Positions 37,270 to 46,481 of a DNA stretch of 64,000 nucleotides are shown one piece after another. Made by a program: the position numbers and the translations under genes. Origin of the DNA: Fibrobacter sp. GTDB taxonomy: Bacteria > Fibrobacterota > Chitinivibrionia > Chitinivibrionales > Chitinispirillaceae. The stretch spans positions 62,001-126,000 of the forward strand of contig JAAYIG010000105.1 of the NCBI GenBank assembly GCA_012523595.1, written 5' to 3'. Below the pieces are notes generated by a model. The model ran no database searches. It was not told where the DNA came from and saw only the letters and a program-made list of their open reading frames with translations. Within the stretch, counting starts at the first letter, position 1. Each line of letters begins with the position of its first letter.

Positions 37270-40260
37270 TTAACTCCTCTCATCACTGCCGGTTTCTATC
37301 ACTGGAAGTCTGATCTCAGCAGTCACACCTGGAAATGAGAGATTGTTGCGGATCTCCACAACTCCTCCATGACTCTCAACTATTCGCTTTACAATTCCCA
37401 AACCAAGTCCGGTCCCACCTTTCCTGGTTGTAAAGAACGGTTCAAAGAGATGTTCCACATTTTCGGGCTTTATCCCTGTACCCTGATCGATAACCTGAAT
37501 AATTACACTCCCATCCGCATCCTGAACATTCACTACTATCTCCTTGTCGGGACTGCTGTGACTGCAGGCATTCTCAAGAAGGTTAATGATTACCTGCTCC
37601 ATTTTAGCCCGTTCAGCGTAGATTTTCAGTTTCTCCGATGCCTTGGATGATTGAAGGCGGACCTGACGCTCGCCATGGCTGGAGGAGTGCTGCCACATAT
37701 TGACAGCAGCAGAAACCAGCCAGTTTACAGATGTAGGCATCAGAGAGGAGCGCTCCACTGGTCTGCCCAGGTCAAGAAGATCTCTCATAAGGTCTGAAAG
37801 CCTGATCACCTGTTTGCGGATGTGTTCTATATAGGTACGATACTCGGTGTTTTCTCCGAGATCTTTACTGAGTGCATCGGTTATCGCCAGAATACCATTG
37901 AGAGGATTTCTTACCTCATGGGCAACTCCGGAGGTAAGCTGACCGAGCATTTTCATTTCCTGAGATTGAAGGAGCTGGTTTTCCATGTTTTTTCGCTCGA
38001 TCTCAGTTCCAATGTACCGTGCGAATATCTCTATAAGGTGAATCTCATATTCATCGAAAACATGTTCTTTTTTATCGATGGCACAGATCGTTCCCAGTAT
38101 CTGTCCTTTACTATTGAGTATGGGGATACCCACATAGCTCTGCATATCGGGAAAATCTTTGGCATATACAGGGTAAAGACGGCTGAAGGAACTGGAAATC
38201 TGGCAGCAACGCTGCTCACGGTAGGCAATCCCGCAGGGATGCTTGTCGATCTGCACAGAGTGCATGTGTATCAGTTCCATACCGGTAATCTGGGAGATTG
38301 ATTTAAAATCCTCCTTTCCTATGCATGCCAGTGCCACAACCGGCACATCCAGCATAGTAGAGATACTTAAAACCCCCTGGTCTATCGTGGCCTCAAGAGA
38401 GGCAGAGAAAGCTGTTGCCATTGCATAGATTGCCTCGAGCGCATCATTTCTCTGTGAAAACTCCTTCTCTGCTCTCATCCTTACCCTGATCTCTTCTTTC
38501 AGCAGTTCGTAACTTCTGGTAAGTGCAATGGTTCTTGACTCGATACGTTTTTCAATTTCCGTGTATGCTTTCTGCAGAGCGATTTCAGCCCTTTTTCTTT
38601 CTACTATTGTACCGATTTTACGAGCTGAAGAATGGAGCCGGTTTTTAGAGGTTTCAACTATGAACCGGGGCCGGGACTTATATGCATTGGCAATAAGAAA
38701 CAACTTGTCTCTTCCTACATTGTACCTGGCCGCGATCTCCTTCAGCTTTGCGTCTTCTTTGGGAGGATCACCATAACTGAAGCTGATTGCCCCTATTTTT
38801 TCGCCTCCGGCTTTCACCGGAACAGCATAGATACGGATACCACCTGCACACTCGATATCAACAGGATATCCTGAGTCAAGTGCCGCCTGAGCAGATTGTT
38901 TAAAGCAACTCTGATGACAGAGCCATTTGCCGCAGTTCATCGCCTCACGTAAAGGCATTTCTCCACAGAGCGCTTTTGAAGCACTGTGAAGAAACCTGCA
39001 CCACTCAGAACGGAAAAAGGTAATTGCCGGCAAACCGTTTTGCTCCATGACTATTCCAGATGTTTCAAGTATGCTCAGGTAGTCACATGTTATTTCCTGA
39101 AGAAAGTCCTCGCCTGTAGAACTCAGGATTTCACCGGCAGTGTTTTTATCTACAATCTCTTTGTAAGGGTCGGCAAAAGCAGCAGAATTTGAACACTCAA
39201 GATCTTTCGTAAGGAGCCATTCAATATTTCTGAGGTCTTCCTCCATCCGTCTTCGTTCTGTAATATCAAGGTTAATGCCTGCCCAGCCGGATATTTCACC
39301 ATTTCTATCCCTTATAGGACGAGCCCGGGACAGAATAGTGACAACAGAATTATCGAAGCTGATGAATCTTGGCTCGGCTTCCCATTCTTCTCCTGTTTTT
39401 ACACATGCCAACCAGCGGTTTATAATAGGGCCAGAATCCTCTATCACCATTTTCCTTGTCCATCCAAAATCCCGCGCCTCTTCCATTGTCATCTGAATCA
39501 TATTCAGGAAAGAGGAACTTGCATACTTCAGCCCGCCATTTTTATCACAGAAATAAACCCCGAAGGGTATCATCTCTCCCATGATACGGTAACGGGATTC
39601 ACTTTCCTGGAGAGCATTCTCAAGGTATGTGCGGTTTGTTACATCGCGGAAGGTAACTACTATGACAGACTCGTTGTTATTTATTGTAAATGGAGATGAG
39701 GAGAATACAACATCAAGTACCCTGGATTTAGCTATGAGATTTATCTGTACATTTTCCAGTTTTCTACTTTTAGCTTCTTTTAACAGTTCTGCAGCAGGTG
39801 CCGGTTCGAGAATCTTAACATCGTGCTCATCCATTAGTTTAAAAACGCTTATCCCCGTCCTGAAATTATACTGCTGGATAGTTGAATTGCTGCAGGCCAG
39901 TACCTTACCGTCACTATCGAGAATAAAGACAGGATCGGCAATCAGGTTGAATATTTCATTCAGTTCAGTGATACTTTTATTCTTCAGAACCAGAGAAGAA
40001 GCTTTCGTGGGCTCATCCATTCCCGATCTGATTTTTCCAGGAAAGGCGCTATCCAGAAGTAAAATATCTTCTGCATTGATTTTAGTTGAGAGCATGTTCT
40101 GAGCAGAAGTGAGGTTTTGCTTCAGTTCATCGCATTCCATAGACAATTGCGCTTCTGCCCCTGTGCTGGAAGATGAATCATCTACATTTCGCACTCTCAT
40201 ACCATCTCCGTTTTCAAGCGAAACGCTTAAAACAAAAGGTAAATCTTCGGGATCGTTCAA
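37270..40260 (-). CDS. Multi-sensor histidine kinase (PAS-PAS-PocR-like-GAF-HisKA-HATPase)
   Basis: A 996-residue soluble sensor kinase. Two PAS domains lie at about 100-215 and 220-345 (the second ends NLDITERRRMEEDL). A PocR-like sensory domain follows (about 365-540), with spaced cysteines (SEWCRFLH, CGKWLCHQSC) and SFSYGDPP. After a coiled coil come a GAF domain (about 610-760), the phospho-accepting His in SGVAHEVRNPLNGI (about 780), and an ATPase domain with NLLENACSH, DQGTGI and GGTGLGLGIV. There are no membrane helices and no receiver domain. The cysteine-rich PocR-like segment suggests sensing of a small molecule or redox cofactor. The regulator is not adjacent. Confidence 0.88.
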   Translation of the reverse strand: MNDPEDLPFVLSVSLENGDGMRVRNVDDSSSSTGAEAQLSMECDELKQNLTSAQNMLSTKINAEDILLLDSAFPGKIRSGMDEPTKASSLVLKNKSITELNEIFNLIADPVFILDSDGKVLACSNSTIQQYNFRTGISVFKLMDEHDVKILEPAPAAELLKEAKSRKLENVQINLIAKSRVLDVVFSSSPFTINNNESVIVVTFRDVTNRTYLENALQESESRYRIMGEMIPFGVYFCDKNGGLKYASSSFLNMIQMTMEEARDFGWTRKMVIEDSGPIINRWLACVKTGEEWEAEPRFISFDNSVVTILSRARPIRDRNGEISGWAGINLDITERRRMEEDLRNIEWLLTKDLECSNSAAFADPYKEIVDKNTAGEILSSTGEDFLQEITCDYLSILETSGIVMEQNGLPAITFFRSEWCRFLHSASKALCGEMPLREAMNCGKWLCHQSCFKQSAQAALDSGYPVDIECAGGIRIYAVPVKAGGEKIGAISFSYGDPPKEDAKLKEIAARYNVGRDKLFLIANAYKSRPRFIVETSKNRLHSSARKIGTIVERKRAEIALQKAYTEIEKRIESRTIALTRSYELLKEEIRVRMRAEKEFSQRNDALEAIYAMATAFSASLEATIDQGVLSISTMLDVPVVALACIGKEDFKSISQITGMELIHMHSVQIDKHPCGIAYREQRCCQISSSFSRLYPVYAKDFPDMQSYVGIPILNSKGQILGTICAIDKKEHVFDEYEIHLIEIFARYIGTEIERKNMENQLLQSQEMKMLGQLTSGVAHEVRNPLNGILAITDALSKDLGENTEYRTYIEHIRKQVIRLSDLMRDLLDLGRPVERSSLMPTSVNWLVSAAVNMWQHSSSHGERQVRLQSSKASEKLKIYAERAKMEQVIINLLENACSHSSPDKEIVVNVQDADGSVIIQVIDQGTGIKPENVEHLFEPFFTTRKGGTGLGLGIVKRIVESHGGVVEIRNNLSFPGVTAEIRLPVIETGSDERS

Positions 40261-40826
40261 CTAATGACACCGGTATGCCGGTTTTAACAAGAGGCAATTA
40301 TTGAGGAGATTGCATACCGGAGCGGCTCTTAAAGACAGTGCCGCGAAAAACCAATGACAGCCTGAAAAAACAAGTATGGTGTAAAATAATTTAAACTTCA
40401 CGGTAAGCAAACGACTTTGATTAACCAAATGTGGTTACCACTGATTAACCGAATTGAGAGATGATCTGTTGATTTACCCGGGGAAAAAGATTGCTTTGTT
40501 CGTATTCTGATACCGTTTGTTCTGCTGACTGGAGAAGAGTCGGTATTGGGATAGATACAATATTGTCCCCAAAGCATGAATCCCTCTGCCACCATCAAGC
40601 AGCTACACAGACTATCGGTAGAAATGGATTTCAGGTTATATTACAGACGAATACCCGGATTCTGATTCTGTTGCCGGCCTGGTGACGGCGCATATAAATA
40701 CCCTGTATTACATATTTTTGCATGTTATTACCTGGTTTATGATGTCATTTTATGTTTATTTTTAAATCAGTTATCATTCTGGTATATTTTAAGTGAATAG
40801 ACTGATAATTAGATGGAAGGGTAAGA
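40261..40826. other. Long intergenic region upstream of rex
   Basis: This 566-base stretch contains no open frame with coding character on either strand and no RNA gene I can recognise. It becomes AT-rich toward rex. The repeated GATTAACC at 40418-40425 and 40442-40449 flanks AAATGTGGTTACCACT and may be part of the dispersed repeats seen elsewhere. It must contain the promoters of the sensor kinase and of rex. No clear Rex operator was found. Confidence 0.4.
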
Positions 40827-41477
40827 ATGGTAACGAACAAAAACTGTATTCTTCGCTTATCGAGGTACAAAAACGCGCTATACCGATTTAAAACTCTTGG
40901 TTTTTTGAAAATCTACTCTGATTATCTGGCAGATGCTGTAGGGGTGACAAGTGCGCAAGTCCGCAAAGATTTCTCACTTTTTGGAATATCCGGGAACAAA
41001 CGCGGTGGTTACCAGATCGATTCCCTTATCAGCAAGCTAAATGAGATACTTGGGAAAACTGAGACACAGAGAGTGATAATGGCAGGTGCAGGTAACCTTG
41101 GCAGTGCGTTGTTAAAGTATAGAAGTTTCGAGAAGGAGGGGATAAAGATAGTCGCAGCATTCGACATAGATCCCTCAAAACAGGATTCCAGACTGGCGGT
41201 ACCGATTCTGCCTCTTGATGAGCTGGAAAGATACGTACAACGCAACGGGATAAAAATCGGGATAATCAGCGTTCCGGAAGTGGCGGCTCAGCAGACATTT
41301 GACCTGATGGTCAAGGCAGGAATCAAGGGTGTTTTAAACTTCGCTCCGATCCAGCTTAAGACATCCGGAGAATGCATAGTAAACAATGTGAACCTTGAAC
41401 TGGAACTCGAGAATTTGATTTACTATGTAAACGCAAGTGAAAAGGCATGCACTTCCGGCCCTGAGCAGGCGGAATAA
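40827..41477 (+). CDS. rex: Redox-sensing transcriptional repressor Rex
   Basis: A 216-residue Rex protein. The N-terminal winged helix is typical (YSDYLADAVGVTSAQVRKDF), followed by a Rossmann NAD(H) domain (MAGAGNLGSALLKY, AAFDIDPSK) and the C-terminal swapped helix. Rex senses the NADH/NAD ratio and represses fermentation and respiration genes when NAD is high. The ATG at 40827 has AAGGG upstream. It supports an anaerobic or facultative lifestyle. It converges with corA and ends one base from it. Confidence 0.93.
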   Translation: MVTNKNCILRLSRYKNALYRFKTLGFLKIYSDYLADAVGVTSAQVRKDFSLFGISGNKRGGYQIDSLISKLNEILGKTETQRVIMAGAGNLGSALLKYRSFEKEGIKIVAAFDIDPSKQDSRLAVPILPLDELERYVQRNGIKIGIISVPEVAAQQTFDLMVKAGIKGVLNFAPIQLKTSGECIVNNVNLELELENLIYYVNASEKACTSGPEQAE

Positions 41478-42392
41478 TCACCATCGTTTGTATTTAAAGA
41501 AGATAAGAGAGGCAAACAGCGCAGTTGCCGAGAGCCCCATAACAATTGAGAATGCAAAAGGGTTTTTCTGCAGGGGGATGGCAACATTCATCGAAAAGGC
41601 GCTGACCACGAAAGTGGGAACCATTATTGCAATTGTTAAAATATTCAGAGTTTTCATCAGACTGTTCAGGTTATTATTGACAATCGATGCCCGCGCATCC
41701 ATAAGGTTCGAGATAATATTGGAGTAGATTTCTGTCTGCTTCAGGCACTGATTGTTTTCGATTATAATATCATCCAGCAGTTCGATATTTTCATGGGTAA
41801 GTTCTATCCTGGCTGCATTGTTTCTGATCTTCTCTATCACCATTGCGTTTGAATTTATAGCATTGAGATAATAGACCAGACTTTTTTCAAGTGTAAACAT
41901 GTGGATCAGATACTTGTTTTCCATCGAGGTGTTTACTTTCTGCTCTATTTCATCAGAGACCATGTTTATCACTTTGAGGTGCTGGAGAAAATGGGCAATT
42001 GACCTGTAGAAGATCTTCAGCATTACCTCGATCATTGAGTCTACCCTGTAATTCTGTTTTCCATCGAACAGCGGAAGATCCTCCGAGATAAGGATAATCA
42101 TTTTGTCTTTAAAAACAAAGAGTCCGAAAGAGGAGACTTTGAAGAGGAACTGCTCAACAGAAGAATAGTTACGGGGTCTCTTGAAGATAACGCAAAAATG
42201 GTCGCTTTCGAATTCAAGTCTTGACAATTCATCCTGATCGAGAGCAGAGTACAAGGTATGTTCATCAAGAGAAAACGTTGTCGTGAGGAAATTTATTTCT
42301 TCTTTTTCCGGACTTACAAAAACCAGTATCCTGCTGTCTTCATTTTCTGAGGAGACTATTGTCCCGTCATGCAAATCGTATCTTTTCAGCAA
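41478..42392 (-). CDS. CorA-family divalent-cation channel with SMN in place of GMN
   Basis: The 304-residue protein has the CorA layout: an alpha/beta cytoplasmic domain, long helices (about 130-235), and two C-terminal membrane helices separated by the selectivity motif. The motif reads FSMNVAIPL, so the usual Gly of GMN is Ser. Some CorA-like proteins carry this change. Ion choice (Mg, Co, Zn or other) cannot be read. It starts with TTG at 42392, with a strong GGAGG 7 bases upstream, which decides the start. Confidence 0.85.
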   Translation of the reverse strand: MLKRYDLHDGTIVSSENEDSRILVFVSPEKEEINFLTTTFSLDEHTLYSALDQDELSRLEFESDHFCVIFKRPRNYSSVEQFLFKVSSFGLFVFKDKMIILISEDLPLFDGKQNYRVDSMIEVMLKIFYRSIAHFLQHLKVINMVSDEIEQKVNTSMENKYLIHMFTLEKSLVYYLNAINSNAMVIEKIRNNAARIELTHENIELLDDIIIENNQCLKQTEIYSNIISNLMDARASIVNNNLNSLMKTLNILTIAIMVPTFVVSAFSMNVAIPLQKNPFAFSIVMGLSATALFASLIFFKYKRW

Positions 42393-42496
42393 GGTGTCCC
42401 TCCGAAAATGAGATGCGCAAACTTCTGATGCTGATATATTCTACAGTTCAGGGACACAGAAGTCATCATAGTTCTTGAAGCGCAGACAGAATTTTC

Positions 42497-42534
42497 GAAA
42501 AAATAATCGAGGACGCTTTTCAGGCAGTCCCCGA
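42497..42534 (-). terminator. Terminator after the DUF2934 gene
   Basis: On the minus strand an 8-bp stem with one G-U pair (42527-42534 with 42507-42514, loop of 12) is followed by GATTATTTTTTCG. It lies 25 bases after the stop. Confidence 0.55.
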
Positions 42535-42559
42535 AATCATTAACTGAATGGAAAAATCG

Positions 42560-42868
42560 CTACTTTTTTTTAGAAGCAGCTCTCTTTTTCGCAGGCTGAG
42601 CCTTTTTCTGCTCCGGTTCCACTTCTTTCTGAGCAGGAGCTTTTTTCGGTTCCACTTTCGGCTCTACTTTCTGTTCCACCTTCTGTTCTACTTTCGGTTC
42701 GGCCTTTGGCTCTGGCTCTGCTTTTTTCTGTGTTTTCTGCTGGGCATTTATTTCGGCCATTACTTCTTTTTCAGCCTGTTCCCAATCCTGCATGTGATAT
42801 CCATGGCGCGCACCACGAGCGAGAAAAAGCTCATAAGCTCTTTTCTCAATTTTACTGCGAATGTCCAC
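42560..42868 (-). CDS. DUF2934 protein with Lys/Glu/Pro-rich tail
   Basis: About 102 residues. The first 45 match DUF2934 (RSKIEKRAYELFLARGARHG, then YHMQDWEQAEKEVMAEI). The rest is a repetitive charged tail with units EPKVEQK/EPKVEPK, ending in a lysine cluster (AKKRAASKKK). I start it at GTG 42868, because AGGAGG lies 6 bases ahead and the domain begins there; an upstream in-frame ATG at 42922 has no ribosome-binding site. The lysine-rich tail suggests nucleic-acid or acidic-surface binding, by inference. The role of DUF2934 is unknown. Confidence 0.75.
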   Translation of the reverse strand: MDIRSKIEKRAYELFLARGARHGYHMQDWEQAEKEVMAEINAQQKTQKKAEPEPKAEPKVEQKVEQKVEPKVEPKKAPAQKEVEPEQKKAQPAKKRAASKKK

Positions 42869-43017
42869 TTCTGCCTCCTTTAATGGGGTTATCTCTATTA
42901 TTTTTTGTGAATAGCAGATCAATTTAACAGAGATTAAGTATAAATTAAAAAATAGCCTAATTCAATGAGGATTAGCAAAATTTGCAGGATTTTCGTCCTT
43001 TTCAAAAATTTAAAATA

Positions 43018-43998
43018 TCAACTAATCTCCCATTTGAAACTAATTGTGTCATCTATACTCTCAGATTTTAATGCTATTGCAATCAGCCGGTCTACTCCCA
43101 GAGCAGTACCTGAACACAGAGGGAGTCCGGCTTCAAGAGATTCAATGAAACGGCTATCCTCAGGAATTACTGGTTTTCCCATTGTCTTCCTCTTCTGGTT
43201 CTGCTCCTGAAGACGCCTGAGGTTTTCCTCAGGGTCAGTCAGTTCCTCAAAGCCGTTTGCAATCTCCATACCATTTATATAAAGCTCAAAACGCCTGGCG
43301 ACAGAGGGATCATCTTTATCCAGGAGAGCAAGCACTGCCTGGTCTGCCGGGAAATTATAGATAAAACACAGAGTGTCCTTCGGAAGTTGCGGCTCAATGA
43401 TTTCTGACATGGTAAACTGTAAGGCATCGGTGAGGGTATCAAACACCGGATGAGTTATACCTTTTGACTTGCAGAAGAGAGAGATCTCAGCACATTCTGT
43501 CTCAAGAGGATCAATCCCCGTGCGTTCAACAAACAGTTCACGGTAAGTTTTCATCTGGATCCTGTAATTCCCCAGAACATAAGTACACAGCTCAGCCGTT
43601 TCCTCTATCATTTTATACATGTCATAATCTCTTCTGTACCATTCAAGAAGAGTAAATTCCGGATTATGAATCCGTCCCACTTCACCATTTCTGAACACTT
43701 TGCAGATTTGGAAAATGTCAGGGAAGCCTTCAGCCAACAACCGTTTCATATGGAACTCAGGTGAGGTCTGTAAAAAAGCATCCTCCTTTATAGAAGATCC
43801 GGGGAATGGTTCAAAGCGGGTTTTAAAGATATCGATGTGACAGTCTGTAGATGCAGCATGAGAGAGAATCGGAGTTTCTACCTCAAGCGCACCTCGGGTC
43901 TGGAAAAAATCCCTTATCTTGCAGATGATTCCTGCACGGAATCTGGCAGACTGGATTGTATAAGGTTTGTTATTTTTTTCATTTGGGAACGGTACCAT
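43018..43998 (-). CDS. epmA: EF-P lysyltransferase EpmA (PoxA/GenX/YjeA)
   Basis: The 326-residue protein is a class II lysyl-tRNA-synthetase-like enzyme without an anticodon-binding domain, the length expected for EpmA. Motif 2 region is TSPEFHMKRLLAEGFPDIFQ, and the late motifs are ANGFEELTDPEENLRR and GTALGVDRLIAI. It attaches beta-lysine to the conserved lysine of EF-P. Its start overlaps the stop of efp by one base (TGATG), so the two are co-translated. Confidence 0.94.
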   Translation of the reverse strand: MVPFPNEKNNKPYTIQSARFRAGIICKIRDFFQTRGALEVETPILSHAASTDCHIDIFKTRFEPFPGSSIKEDAFLQTSPEFHMKRLLAEGFPDIFQICKVFRNGEVGRIHNPEFTLLEWYRRDYDMYKMIEETAELCTYVLGNYRIQMKTYRELFVERTGIDPLETECAEISLFCKSKGITHPVFDTLTDALQFTMSEIIEPQLPKDTLCFIYNFPADQAVLALLDKDDPSVARRFELYINGMEIANGFEELTDPEENLRRLQEQNQKRKTMGKPVIPEDSRFIESLEAGLPLCSGTALGVDRLIAIALKSESIDDTISFKWEIS

Positions 43999-44564
43999 CA
44001 GGTTGCTCTCTGCAAGTACTCACCTGTGCGGGTATCAATCCGTATTTTCATACCGGTCTCTATAAAAAGTGGAACATCGACCACGGCTCCGGTTTCCAGT
44101 GTTGCTTTCTTAGATACATTCGTGGCAGTATCTCCCCGTACAGCAGGTTCGGTATAAGTAATGACAAAATCCATAAAAGTAGGCGGTGTGACTGAAATCA
44201 CCCTGTCTCCCCAGAATGAAACCTCACATTCAGTGTTATCCAGAAGCCACCTGCTCTCATCTTCAATCTGATCTTTGGGAATTTCGATCTGCTCATAGTT
44301 TTCAGAATTCATGAAAGCGTAATTTGTTCCATCGTTGTAGAGGTACTGCATCTTTGTTGTAATAACCTCTGCTTCCTCCACTGTTTCACCTGATTTAAAC
44401 GTTCTTTCAAGCACCCTTCCAGTGATCAGGTTTTTCATTTTAACCCGATTGAACGCCTGACCTTTCCCTGGTTTTACGAATTCGTTTTCCACGATCATCC
44501 ATGGCTGCCCATCGATTATGATTTTCAACTTTTTGCGAAACTGACTTGTATCCACCATACCCAT
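43998..44564 (-). CDS. efp: Elongation factor P
   Basis: The 188-residue EF-P rescues ribosomes stalled at polyproline stretches. The modification loop reads VKPGKGQAFNRVKMKN, with the target lysine between Gly residues (about Lys34), typical of the EpmA-modified class. The three beta-barrel domains are full length, and the C-terminus holds the usual TGEYLQRAT. An ATG at 44564 with GGGAGG about 8 bases upstream. Several proteins in this window (Pal and NusA-independent secreted proteins) contain proline runs that need EF-P. Confidence 0.97.
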   Translation of the reverse strand: MGMVDTSQFRKKLKIIIDGQPWMIVENEFVKPGKGQAFNRVKMKNLITGRVLERTFKSGETVEEAEVITTKMQYLYNDGTNYAFMNSENYEQIEIPKDQIEDESRWLLDNTECEVSFWGDRVISVTPPTFMDFVITYTEPAVRGDTATNVSKKATLETGAVVDVPLFIETGMKIRIDTRTGEYLQRAT

Positions 44565-44936
44565 AGAAAACCTCCCGTAAGGATTACGGCGTGATGCCTG
44601 AATAGTGTTTTGTGACGTAGATAAAATAAAGCAGAGACATTGATTTTAAAAGAAAAATTAGAAGTGGATAAAATATTGGGAAGGAGGAAGTTGGTGATTC
44701 AAGATGTCAAGATATCTGAATTACCTCAAACGTGCACAGGAATCGTCTGCGCTGAGTACAAGAAGGGTCACCGAGGCTGTGGATCAGGAACAAACATTTC
44801 AGGATTTCTATCCAGAAAAACGAAAATGAAAAACATACAATACCGATTCCGATGCCGACCCCGATTTTAAGAACAAAAACCGGTGTCTCTGATCAGGAAT
44901 CGATAATAAAGAATCCCCTGATTTATCTTTCAGAGA
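44565..44936. other. Divergent efp / epmB intergenic region
   Basis: This 372-base gap contains promoters for both directions. A possible 76-codon frame (44640-44870, plus strand) has no ribosome-binding site and no recognisable features, so I do not call it. A repeated GATTCCGATGCCGACCCCGA stretch occurs near 44848. No riboswitch or RNA was seen. Confidence 0.4.
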
Positions 44937-45905
44937 ATGAGATCAATTCCTAAACCCCCTCAGGGGGAATTCATTACCGATACCGATAAACTACTGAACT
45001 ATCTTGGCCTGAAAAGGAAAGATGCCCCGTACAGAATCGGATGTGATGGTTCTTTCCCTCTAAAAGCCAGCTTCAGTTATGCCGACCGTATCGTAAAGCA
45101 AAACTGGTATGATCCTTTGCTGCTTCAGATCCTCCCGCGTGAAGAGGAAACTGAAGGAATGGAAGGTTTTTCTGAAGACCCACTCAAAGAGAGCAGCGCG
45201 TTTATAGCACCTGGAGTACTTCAAAAGTACCCATCGAGGATTCTTGTTATGTCAAGTTCCGTGTGCTCTATTCACTGCAGATTCTGCTTCAGAAAAAACT
45301 GTCAAATCAAGCAGTTACCGCAAGATGCCACATGGAGAGATATACGCGGAAAAAAGGATATCGATGAGGTTATCTTAAGCGGAGGTGATCCTCTTTGCCT
45401 CAGCAACAAAAAGCTTCATGAAATATTTGAAGAGTTGGTATCGATGGAGCACCTCCGGTTACTAAGAATTCACACGAGAGTTCCTGTTTCTCTTCCATCC
45501 CGAATTGATAACCAGGTGCTCGATATGCTTTCTGTGATTAACGAGAAGAAAACACTCACTTTGGTTATACACACTAATCATCCGCAGGAGCTTCAGAACG
45601 ACTGTTCAGAAGTTCTGAAAAAGATTCGCAGCAGAGGAATTCTGGTCCTGAGTCAGTCTGTGCTGCTTAAGGGAATAAACGATTCTGTCCGCACACTTCG
45701 TGAACTCTCCCTCAGATTGATTGAGCATGGAATATTACCCTATTACCTGCACCAGTTCGACAGGGTTAAAGGTGGCAGTCATTTTGAGGTTGCAATTGAG
45801 AAAGGGAAGTCACTTGTGGGGGAAATGTTGCGATGTACTTGCGGATACGGCTTACCCAAATATGTTCAGGAGATTCCCGGAGAGAGCTCAAAAATCCCCC
45901 TCTGA
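44937..45905 (+). CDS. epmB: EF-P beta-lysylation protein EpmB (lysine 2,3-aminomutase-like)
   Basis: The 322-residue radical-SAM protein has the CxxxCxxC cluster motif in SSVCSIHCRFCFRKNC (about residues 108-115), plus DEVILSGGDPL and RIHTRVPVSLPSRI, typical of the KamA/EpmB family. It is shorter than lysine 2,3-aminomutase (about 410), which fits EpmB, the isomerase that makes (R)-beta-lysine for EpmA. It lies divergent to efp-epmA, 372 bases away. The ribosome-binding site is weak. Confidence 0.92.
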   Translation: MRSIPKPPQGEFITDTDKLLNYLGLKRKDAPYRIGCDGSFPLKASFSYADRIVKQNWYDPLLLQILPREEETEGMEGFSEDPLKESSAFIAPGVLQKYPSRILVMSSSVCSIHCRFCFRKNCQIKQLPQDATWRDIRGKKDIDEVILSGGDPLCLSNKKLHEIFEELVSMEHLRLLRIHTRVPVSLPSRIDNQVLDMLSVINEKKTLTLVIHTNHPQELQNDCSEVLKKIRSRGILVLSQSVLLKGINDSVRTLRELSLRLIEHGILPYYLHQFDRVKGGSHFEVAIEKGKSLVGEMLRCTCGYGLPKYVQEIPGESSKIPL

Positions 45906-46103
45906 CCAGGCGATCAAGGGGGAAGGACGCATTTGAATCTCACAGAAGCACCTTATAATATCATGCTGTTGAGGTGTGAATATTGATAAAAGCTCTCCCG
46001 TAGTCTTTTTGTGGAGCTGTGTGGAATCAGTAATGAATGGATCGCTGCAGAGGGATGGTTCAGCAGTTTGGAAAAGCACCTGAAAATTTGATCTCAAATT
46101 TGC

Positions 46104-46481
46104 ATGAAAACTTATAAAGTGATGGTAATCGATGATGATCCGGTTATTCGGGAAGTACTTGAGTTCAATCTTGAAGCAAGGGGATATGATGTAATATCAT
46201 ATTCCAACGGGAAAGAGGCCCTTGAGGCTTTGCCTGTTGAGCAGCCGGATCTTGTTCTTCTCGACGTAATAATGCCGGAGATGGACGGGTGGGAAGTATT
46301 GAAGCTAATGAGAGATCATTTTGAACATTTGGAAATGAAAATCTTAATGCTTACAGCGAAGAGCACCCAGAAGGACAAATTGATTGGCAGATCGATTCTC
46401 AAAGCTGACGAATATATCACTAAACCATTTGATTTCAACGACTTACTGAGAGCCATAAAGAGGTTACTAGGAGAGAGTTAA
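46104..46481 (+). CDS. CheY-like response regulator
   Basis: A 125-residue single receiver domain: acidic residues in VMVIDDDPVIREVL, the phospho-acceptor in LVLLDVIMPEMDGWEVLK (Asp54-55 region), the Thr in LMLTAKS, and the Lys in YITKPFD. No output domain. It is directly followed, without any gap, by the ptsI gene and so likely shares its mRNA. The histidine kinase partner is unknown. Confidence 0.92.
   Translation: MKTYKVMVIDDDPVIREVLEFNLEARGYDVISYSNGKEALEALPVEQPDLVLLDVIMPEMDGWEVLKLMRDHFEHLEMKILMLTAKSTQKDKLIGRSILKADEYITKPFDFNDLLRAIKRLLGES

Noticed and set aside
40261-40826. A gene or Rex operator upstream of rex
   Set aside because: No frame with coding character, and no convincing TTGTGAA-N-TTCACAA type site.
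44640-44870. A 76-codon frame in the efp-epmB gap
   Set aside because: No ribosome-binding site, odd Cys/Arg-rich composition, and no family resemblance; kept as intergenic.
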